A DNA stretch of 5,746 nucleotides from Methanobacteriota archaeon. Lineage in GTDB: Archaea > Thermoplasmatota > Poseidoniia > Poseidoniales > Thalassarchaeaceae. The DNA lies in contig PBPV01000073.1 in NCBI GenBank assembly GCA_002724815.1, positions 782-6,527 of the forward strand, in the 5' to 3' direction. A program made the translations under genes and the position numbers. Positions 1-4,811 of this stretch are shown here, in pieces (within the stretch, counting starts at the first letter, position 1; the number at the start of each line of letters is the position of its first letter). A model generated the notes under the pieces. It had not been told where the DNA came from, ran no database searches, and saw nothing but the letters and a program-made list of their open reading frames with translations.

Positions 1-297
1 AATGGTCACATTCACTTCCATGATTTTGTGAGCGATGCCCAAGAAGTGGTTTGGATGTTGCCGACTGCCCTTACGGGGATGTCACTTGCAATCGCAATCA
101 TGTGTTGGTGGTCAGTGGGTACACCCGTTTGGTGGATGGCCTCGACAACCGCAATGATTTGGACACTCTTGTATGTATCAAGAATTCATCATTTGCTTTG
201 GAGCGGTGCGCTTTGGTATGGCGCAGTGTTGGGCCTTCTCGACGCATTGTTTGGACGCCACGGTCATTCACGAATCTTCAGCTCAAAGAAGCGTTGA
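1..297 (+). CDS. Small membrane protein, 5' end outside window (partial)
   Basis: I do not recognise this gene. The frame is open from the first base of the window to a TGA at 295-297, so the true start may lie upstream. Internal candidates are GTG at 28 (89 aa) and ATG at 55. From the GTG, about three hydrophobic stretches can be seen, at residues 7-28, 34-50 and 56-75. They are rich in Trp, and a basic tail ending in KKR follows, so an inner-membrane protein with a cytoplasmic C-terminus is likely. The codons before the GTG encode a His-rich stretch (HIHFHDF), which may be real protein. The gene converges with the next one: its stop is immediately adjacent to that gene's stop. No function can be assigned. 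The competing frame at 51-404 reads as low-quality protein and runs across the abutting stops. Confidence 0.5.
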   Translation, partial: NGHIHFHDFVSDAQEVVWMLPTALTGMSLAIAIMCWWSVGTPVWWMASTTAMIWTLLYVSRIHHLLWSGALWYGAVLGLLDALFGRHGHSRIFSSKKR

Positions 298-858
298 TTA
301 TTCGTGAGATTCTGCCTGTGCCGCAAACATCAACGCACAACCGAATCCAAGTAGCGCAGCAGTCACGGAATAAACTCCAACATCGACCCAGTTCCAGTGC
401 ATGACACTCTGATAAACGTAGAATACAATGCCCAACAGAATGCACCACATTGCCATGGTCATCTTCTCGCCGGCTTCCTTTGTGGACATCAGGCTGAGCC
501 AACACTCGCTGGTGAATACTCCGCGAACCCAGGCTACGATTCCACCATCTGTCGATTTGTGCAGACAAGATCCTCCCCATGCAGTAAGTCCGAGTGCCAA
601 AATCATGAACACGGTGTCACTCATGGGTCGGTATACCATGTCAGAGACATACAAATCAGGGTAAAGTTGTCCTACACTAAGATAGGCAGCCCAAACCACC
701 TTCAATTTGTGTTCGCCACTGCCTCCAATTCCGTAAAGGATGTTGAGAACACCAAGCACAGTTGCCCATACGCCTAGGGCAAAAGCAAGCGTTGCGAGAG
801 TACGTCCCTCACGGCCATCTTCTGCGGTCATCGGCTCGGCGACCCATGCACTCGTCAT
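298..858 (-). CDS. Multi-spanning membrane protein of unknown function
   Basis: This is a 186-residue protein starting at the ATG at 858 (MTSAWVAEPM). Hydrophobic segments lie at about residues 21-43, 81-99, 134-154 and 157-180, with a weaker one at 53-70, giving four or five membrane spans. A charged loop (residues 121-133, with KEAGEK) separates the second half, and the C-terminus is short and acidic (QAESHE). The frame stays open upstream to an ATG at 939, but that start would overlap the end of cdc6 by 44 bases and add a 27-residue basic, non-hydrophobic stretch, so I prefer 858. An ATG at 831 is also possible. The gene lies 37 bases after the cdc6 stop on the same strand, and a TATA-like box in that gap could give it its own promoter. 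I recognise no domain family; it may belong to a lineage-specific set of hypothetical membrane proteins. Confidence 0.7.
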   Translation of the reverse strand: MTSAWVAEPMTAEDGREGRTLATLAFALGVWATVLGVLNILYGIGGSGEHKLKVVWAAYLSVGQLYPDLYVSDMVYRPMSDTVFMILALGLTAWGGSCLHKSTDGGIVAWVRGVFTSECWLSLMSTKEAGEKMTMAMWCILLGIVFYVYQSVMHWNWVDVGVYSVTAALLGFGCALMFAAQAESHE

Positions 859-882
859 AACCGTTGCCCGAAAGTCACAGCG

Positions 883-890
883 TAGAATAT
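883..890 (-). promoter_or_regulatory. TATA-like box for the membrane-protein gene
   Basis: On the minus strand the sequence ATATTCTA is centred about 28 bases before the ATG at 858. This is the spacing expected of an archaeal TATA box for a leaderless transcript. It lies in the 37-base gap after the cdc6 stop, and no Shine-Dalgarno sequence precedes the ATG. The match is short and could be chance. Confidence 0.3.
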
Positions 891-895
891 GGGCT

Positions 896-2143
896 CTAGA
901 GTCTATTCTGAAGGCGATAACGTGCGCCGACGACCTCATTCATCACAGGTTCCGAGGAGCACATGACCTCAAGCGCGTCAAACGCGGGCGGGAGGCAGGT
1001 GTTGATTCTCTTAGACATGCCGTGTCTTCCACGACTGGTCGTTTTTGCAGTGATAATTCCGGCCATGTCCAAACCACGAATTAGCGAGGAAACTCGACGA
1101 CTCGTCAACGGCTTTTCACCCGCATTTTCACAAGCCATTTCATAGGTCCCATACACTTCCCCAGTAGAGATATTTGTCAAACCATTGTTTTCGTTGACAA
1201 TCACTGAAAACAACACCAATTTTTGTTGTAAAGGCAAATTTTGTATGGTCGGTGTTATTTGATCGAACTCCAATTGGTTCTGGGCCTGACGAACATGACT
1301 GATTCCCACACGCTGAACTTCATTTTGTTCGGCTCTTTGGACCGATATACGTAGCAAATCCAAGGCTCGCCTAGCATCGCCATCCTCCTTAGCAGCTAAG
1401 GCCGCACAAAGTGGGATCACGGCTTCATCCAACACTCCCTCTTTGATTCCACGAGCTGCTCTTGGTCGCAAAACATCCTCAAGTTGGGAGGCGTTGTAAG
1501 GTGGGAAGACGACATCGATAGGAGACAATCGTGATTGAACCCTTGGGTCTAACATCTCGGTAAAGGCCAAATCGTTGCTGATGCCAATCACGCAACAGAA
1601 TGCACCGTCTAGTAGCCCAATGTTCAAGCTGGTCAAACTGTACAACAGGTCGTCACCTTCCTTTCCCTTCCTCACTAGATAGTCGATTTCATCCAAGACA
1701 ATGACATGAACTCCTCCGCGCGCTTGCATGCGCGCGCGCACGTGCTCGAACACTTTGTCAGCAGGCCAGCCAGTGAACGGGATCATCTCATCCGCTTCAT
1801 CGGCCAAACGATTACCGATTTCAGCGAGTACTCTGTATTTCGTATCGACGTTACGACAGTTGATTTCGACGGCTCGAATGTTACAACCCTCAGCAGCACC
1901 TTTCGATTCCAAATCACGGCAGACAAATCGGGTGACAGCGGTTTTCCCGGAACCAGGGCGACCGTACAAATTCATGTTTGATGGGGCATGACCTCTCAAT
2001 GCTTCAACAAGGTTGTTCACAAGGGAAGAAATCTCTTCGCCACGGTGAGGTAGATTGTCAGGGTTGAATGCATGACCGAGTGCTCTTCGATCTCTAAAGA
2101 GACTCCGCACACTGAGGAGCCCATCGAAAAGATTTGAAGCCAT
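896..2143 (-). CDS. cdc6: Orc1/Cdc6-type archaeal replication initiator (AAA+ ATPase)
   Basis: This 415-residue protein has the length and architecture of archaeal Orc1/Cdc6, which binds origin DNA and helps load the MCM helicase. Motifs visible in order are: Walker A GRPGSGKT at 61-68; Walker B VIVLDEID at 147-154; sensor 1 Asn190 in GISND; LDPRVQSRL at 198-206, holding the arginine-finger candidates Arg201 and Arg205; and sensor 2 GDARRALDLLR at 255-265. A C-terminal winged helix follows at about 300-395, with a recognition-helix candidate at 347-360 and a basic wing at 368-380 (TSRGRHGMSKR). All nucleotide-handling residues look intact, so it should be active. The start at 2143 leaves a normal N-terminal extension before the ATPase. 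A GGGGAG lies 11 bases upstream, rather far for a Shine-Dalgarno site. The family is autoregulatory in some archaea, and nested inverted repeats lie directly upstream. Family assignment is secure. Whether this is the main chromosomal initiator or one paralogue of several cannot be told from this window. Confidence 0.96.
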   Translation of the reverse strand: MASNLFDGLLSVRSLFRDRRALGHAFNPDNLPHRGEEISSLVNNLVEALRGHAPSNMNLYGRPGSGKTAVTRFVCRDLESKGAAEGCNIRAVEINCRNVDTKYRVLAEIGNRLADEADEMIPFTGWPADKVFEHVRARMQARGGVHVIVLDEIDYLVRKGKEGDDLLYSLTSLNIGLLDGAFCCVIGISNDLAFTEMLDPRVQSRLSPIDVVFPPYNASQLEDVLRPRAARGIKEGVLDEAVIPLCAALAAKEDGDARRALDLLRISVQRAEQNEVQRVGISHVRQAQNQLEFDQITPTIQNLPLQQKLVLFSVIVNENNGLTNISTGEVYGTYEMACENAGEKPLTSRRVSSLIRGLDMAGIITAKTTSRGRHGMSKRINTCLPPAFDALEVMCSSEPVMNEVVGARYRLQNRL

Positions 2144-2159
2144 TTTCTAACACTCTCCC

Positions 2160-2218
2160 CTTCCCTGAGGTGCAATCCCAAGTGCCAAAACACTGGACAT
2201 CACAATCTTACAGGGAAG
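2160..2218. repeat. Nested inverted repeats upstream of cdc6
   Basis: The outer arms CTTCCCTG (2160-2167) and CAGGGAAG (2211-2218) are exact reverse complements. Inside them CCAAGTG (2178-2184) pairs with CACTGG (2191-2196), leaving one bulged A. The two dyads have almost the same centre (about 2189 and 2187). The element begins 17 bases before the cdc6 start codon, so it lies where an operator, an initiator-binding site or a 5'-UTR hairpin could act on cdc6 expression. Nothing in the sequence says which. Confidence 0.55.
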
Positions 2219-2502
2219 CCTTCGACTCCGTGAGGGGTAATTAAGCATGATTGATTGAACGACTGGTCTATCCGTAAATTCTAGCCAAACCGACACTGAT
2301 TTTGTGATTCCAATTCATCTAGAATAAATGGCGAAATATAACATTAATGCGCCGATGTGATGCGATTTTGGAGATATTATTCAGAATTTCAAGTGAGATT
2401 TATTTTACTGAAAAGAAAGACAGACCAATGATCCGAATTTTTTCTCAATCTCACAATCCCAGAATCGAGCAGTTCTTACCGAATGATTTTGCTTTTGCAG
2501 TA

Positions 2503-2518
2503 TTTCCCAATTGAGAAA
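2503..2518. repeat. 16-base near-palindrome with a remote half-site
   Basis: TTTCCCAATTGAGAAA is a palindrome except for one mismatched pair. Its right half, ATTGAGAAA (2510-2518), is the exact reverse complement of TTTCTCAAT at 2441-2449, so three copies of a similar half-site occur within 78 bases. This suits a protein-binding cluster, for example for the initiator encoded next door, but A/T-rich sequence makes chance similarity easier. Confidence 0.4.
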
Positions 2519-2555
2519 CCACAATAATGTGAGTTTTCCCATACCGTTTTATCTC

Positions 2556-2590
2556 AAAAATAAAGTTATTTTTTTTATAGTAAAAATAAA
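2556..2590 (-). terminator. T-rich transcription terminator of the MBL-hydrolase gene
   Basis: Reading the minus strand from the stop codon, the 9-base run TTTATTTTT occurs twice (2590-2582 and 2564-2556). Between them, 8-base A/T arms (2566-2573 and 2582-2589) could form a weak hairpin around an 8-base loop. Archaeal RNA polymerase terminates at oligo-T tracts, so a terminator starting one base after the stop is a natural reading. Confidence 0.55.
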
Positions 2591-2591
2591 A

Positions 2592-3317
2592 TTAGTATGT
2601 AAATACGTCTCCATCTTCAACTTCAATAACATTATCAGGCTGCTCCGATTTATCACCAGATTCTGAAAAATTGTGTGTCGCTAAGAATATCGTATCAGGA
2701 TTTCGAAGTGCTAAATCCCTTAGCCGAGATGGTGTGTAATGATACGGACTATCCACATAATCTGGAATTCCGAGTTCAATAATCATCACATCGGCTTGTG
2801 GCGCTAGATGCTCAATGTTCTCACAGGGCCCGGAGTCTCCACAATGTACGAGGATAAATCCATCTTTTTCAAATCGATATCCATGAGGTTCAGTGATGGG
2901 ATTATGGCAGACTTCAAAGCGCTCAAACTTCCATCCTTGCGCGACCCCGTGTTCGTGGTTGTGCGAAACCCAATCTAAATCACCCAGTGATTCAGGATAA
3001 GCTTGCTCACAAAGGTGTGACAGTTTCTCATTTCCGCCGGCTAGAGAATGGATCGTTAACTTCCGTCCACCGTCGCGATCAGAAATCCATTTTCTTTCTA
3101 GCAACATGAATGGAACTCCAAAAGTATGGTCTCCGTGCCAATGCGTAATGAATAAATCCGTGATTTGTGATGGACAAATTCCATGCTTGCGCATCTGAGG
3201 TACCACAGTGGGGGGGGCATCCACTAACAGAGTATCATCGATAAGCACGAGGGAATGCATCCGTCCAGTAGGACAGAATGCATTTCCAGAACCGAGGAAA
3301 GATATGGACACCATCAT
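2592..3317 (-). CDS. Metallo-beta-lactamase-fold hydrolase, RNase Z-like but armless
   Basis: This 241-residue protein opens with the family's typical first strand (VSISFLGSGNAF). The metal-binding signature is THWHGDH at residues 58-64, giving His59, His61, Asp63 and His64. His138, Asp161 (in HCGDSG) and His215 (in ATHNFSES) complete a two-metal site, and His193 in a YHYTP motif may be a further active-site residue. The order resembles RNase Z and related phosphodiesterases. Only 23 residues separate His138 from Asp161, however; B. subtilis RNase Z has about 70 there, including the flexible arm that grips tRNA. A tRNA 3'-processing role is therefore unlikely, and the substrate is unknown: cyclic nucleotide, phosphodiester, sulfate ester or lactone are all possible. 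Two adjacent ATGs lie at 3317 and 3314; the second is better spaced from the GAGGAG site. The gene is divergent from the flavoprotein. A C8 run in the coding strand (3210-3217) encodes part of DAPP with the frame intact. Confidence 0.88.
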   Translation of the reverse strand: MMVSISFLGSGNAFCPTGRMHSLVLIDDTLLVDAPPTVVPQMRKHGICPSQITDLFITHWHGDHTFGVPFMLLERKWISDRDGGRKLTIHSLAGGNEKLSHLCEQAYPESLGDLDWVSHNHEHGVAQGWKFERFEVCHNPITEPHGYRFEKDGFILVHCGDSGPCENIEHLAPQADVMIIELGIPDYVDSPYHYTPSRLRDLALRNPDTIFLATHNFSESGDKSEQPDNVIEVEDGDVFTY

Positions 3318-3326
3318 CTCTCCTCA
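3318..3326 (-). promoter_or_regulatory. Shine-Dalgarno site of the MBL-hydrolase gene
   Basis: TGAGGAGAG on the minus strand leaves 2 bases from GGAG to the first ATG and 5 to the second, favouring initiation at 3314. It is the only strong Shine-Dalgarno match in the window; the other starts have weak or no sites. Confidence 0.65.
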
Positions 3327-3338
3327 CATTCTCGTAAC

Positions 3339-3366
3339 ATCAATTCAAAGTCAAGTTTGTGTTGAT
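3339..3366. repeat. Imperfect dyad between divergent genes
   Basis: ATCAATTCAAA (3339-3349) and TTTGTGTTGAT (3356-3366) pair at 9 of 11 positions around a 6-base spacer. The dyad lies in the 99-base divergent region between the MBL-hydrolase and flavoprotein starts, 22 bases from the former and 51 from the latter. It could be an operator shared by both promoters. No convincing TATA box is visible for either gene. A 9-mer, TGATTGATT, overlaps its right end (3363-3371) and also occurs at 2248-2256 upstream of cdc6. Confidence 0.4.
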
Positions 3367-3416
3367 TGATTCCGACATCCTAGACATAGCAAGTGCCTGA
3401 CCCCTTTGGTTGAAAT

Positions 3417-4751
3417 ATGAAAGACGAGGCGCGGGAAACAAGCCCTCAAGTGAGGGTGGGAGACAGTGGTCAAATGTCAGATTGGAGTGCAAAGAATCCT
3501 TATGATTCCACAGTGACAGTCAACTATGTTCTGAATGGTGAAGGTTCCAAGAAAGAAACTCGCCACGTAGTCTTTGATTTGGGCGACTCTGGGATGGAAT
3601 ACAAAGCCGGAGATGCTCTTGGCGTACTTCCTGTCACATCAGCTGATTTGGTCGATGATGTGATTGTTGCCCTCGGTGCCAACCCCGACGAAATCGTCGA
3701 GACTCATGTTGGACAAATGACTCTACATGAAGCATTGTCCAATCATTATGAAATCCATCAGGCGAATCGAAAATTCGTTGCGAGTATCGGTGCAAAGTTT
3801 GCCTCAGCTGACAGTACTGAAATTCGAATTGTCAAGCGACAACGTGTGATGGTTGATTCTGGAGATCGTACGATGGATTGGTCATGGTCTGGTCAGGATG
3901 ATGATTACCCAGAGGGTTTCATCCCTACCTTGACCAGCATTGATCCGGCTCAAGAGTTGTGGGAATCTTTGAGTGCAGATGACAAGGCCATGGAGGATTA
4001 TTTGTGGGGTCGAGATTACATTGACGTCTTGAATGACTTTGGACATCTAGGGTTTACCGGTCAAGACTTTGTCGATCAGATTGATCGACTCAAACCTCGC
4101 CTCTATTCCATTGCCTCATCACCCGATTTTGAGCCCGGGACTGTACACCTGACCGTTGGTATTGTTCGGTATGAAGGCCAAGGCCGAGCCAAGACTGGTT
4201 TGACCACAGGATATCTCGCAGATCGTGTTCCAGAAGGAACTGATGGCGTTCGAGTATTCATGTCTCCAACCCGCTCGTTCATCCTACCCGAAGATGGAAA
4301 AAAGGACATGATCATGGTCGGACCAGGAACTGGTATTGCACCTTTCCGTGCCTTCTTACAGCAGCGAAAGGCCGATGCGGCCGAGGGTCGAAATTGGCTT
4401 TTCTTTGGCGATTGGACAGAGTCTGGGGAGTATCTCTATCGGGATGAAATCGAAGCTTATGTCGAAGATGGAACTCTCGACAAATTGGATCTCGCTTGGT
4501 CTCGAGAAGGGCCTGAAAAAGTGTATGTTCAACACCTCATGGCCAAACATGCGACGGAGATTTGGGACTGGATTAACAATGGTGGTTATTTCTACGTGTG
4601 TGGCGATAAGAATTACATGGCCAAAGACGTACATACGACACTCATCAACATCTGTGCCGAGCACGGCGGGATGTCTGAAGATGATGCCAAACAATTCGTT
4701 GAGCAGACCCTGATGCGCGAAGAGAAGCGCTACCTCCGCGACGTATACTGA
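3417..4751 (+). CDS. CysJ-like FAD/NADPH reductase lacking the flavodoxin domain
   Basis: This 444-residue protein matches the C-terminal two-thirds of the NADPH-sulfite reductase flavoprotein CysJ. The FAD-binding region opens with DLGDSGMEYKAGDALGV (54-70) and carries RLYSIASSP (228-236) for flavin binding and TGLTTGYL (260-267) at the usual pyrophosphate-binding position. The NADPH module has GPGTGIAPF (302-310), FFGDW (329-333), SREG with KVYVQ (362-372, residues that favour NADPH over NADH) and YVCGD (393-397). It ends in RYLRDVY, almost the CysJ C-terminus, including the terminal aromatic residue that stacks on FAD. The FMN-binding flavodoxin domain at the CysJ N-terminus is missing: the first 30 residues are unstructured-looking. 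Electrons must therefore pass to a separate partner, perhaps a flavodoxin, a ferredoxin or a sulfite reductase haemoprotein, none of which is visible here. A downstream start at 3474 (MSDWSAKNPY) is possible, as neither start has a clear Shine-Dalgarno site. Its bacterial-type sequence suggests lateral origin, which is inference. Confidence 0.93.
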   Translation: MKDEARETSPQVRVGDSGQMSDWSAKNPYDSTVTVNYVLNGEGSKKETRHVVFDLGDSGMEYKAGDALGVLPVTSADLVDDVIVALGANPDEIVETHVGQMTLHEALSNHYEIHQANRKFVASIGAKFASADSTEIRIVKRQRVMVDSGDRTMDWSWSGQDDDYPEGFIPTLTSIDPAQELWESLSADDKAMEDYLWGRDYIDVLNDFGHLGFTGQDFVDQIDRLKPRLYSIASSPDFEPGTVHLTVGIVRYEGQGRAKTGLTTGYLADRVPEGTDGVRVFMSPTRSFILPEDGKKDMIMVGPGTGIAPFRAFLQQRKADAAEGRNWLFFGDWTESGEYLYRDEIEAYVEDGTLDKLDLAWSREGPEKVYVQHLMAKHATEIWDWINNGGYFYVCGDKNYMAKDVHTTLINICAEHGGMSEDDAKQFVEQTLMREEKRYLRDVY

Positions 4752-4757
4752 TTGAAT

Positions 4758-4770
4758 CGCCCTAAGGGCG
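4758..4770. repeat. 13-base perfect palindrome between flavoprotein and biotin carboxylase
   Basis: CGCCCTAAGGGCG is a perfect odd-length palindrome with 6-base arms around one A. In RNA it could form a five-pair all-GC stem with a UAA loop, 6 bases after the flavoprotein stop. No T run follows, so it is unlikely to be a classic terminator. An operator, an RNA-processing site or an mRNA-stabilising hairpin is possible. Confidence 0.5.
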
Positions 4771-4811
4771 GATGCGGCACGGCTTTGAACCGAACTCGGA
4801 TGCCAACAATC

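Larger units (their letters stand above)
2144..2591. other. AT-rich intergenic region, candidate replication origin
   Basis: This 448-base gap, upstream of cdc6 and downstream of the MBL-hydrolase gene, contains no convincing ORF or RNA gene. From about 2341 to 2591 it is roughly 70% A+T by my hand count, ending in nearly pure A/T at 2541-2591. It holds the nested inverted repeats at 2160-2218, a 9-base inverted pair TTTCTCAAT (2441-2449) and ATTGAGAAA (2510-2518), and an 8-base direct repeat TCACAATC at 2200-2207 and 2451-2458. Archaeal origins commonly lie next to orc1/cdc6 and combine an unwinding AT-rich stretch with initiator-binding repeats. I do not see a clear canonical ORB or mini-ORB array. 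The nearest resemblance is GAGAAACC at 2513-2520, loosely like the GAAAC core, and a GGGGT at 2234-2238. It also serves as the cdc6 promoter region. Origin function is inference. Confidence 0.45.

Noticed and set aside
859..939. N-terminal extension of the membrane protein to an ATG at 939
   Set aside because: It would overlap the end of cdc6 by 44 bases and add a basic stretch unlike the rest; the ATG at 858 has a TATA-like box at a leaderless distance.
51..1084. Other open frames at 51-404, 278-580, 397-777, 428-664 and 740-1084
   Set aside because: They overlap the better-supported membrane-protein genes or the 3' end of cdc6 in other frames or on the other strand, and their translations lack hydrophobic or domain order.
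1706..1991. Plus-strand open frames inside cdc6
   Set aside because: They are antisense shadows over the Walker A to Walker B coding region, which is clearly under protein constraint on the other strand.
2226..2238. Possible canonical ORB element (ACTCCGTGAGGGGT-like, with GGGGT)
   Set aside because: It lacks the GAAAC core and dyad of known ORB sequences; kept only as a weak resemblance in the origin candidate.
4758..4770. Intrinsic terminator after the flavoprotein
   Set aside because: The palindrome is not followed by a T tract, and a co-directional gene starts 41 bases later.
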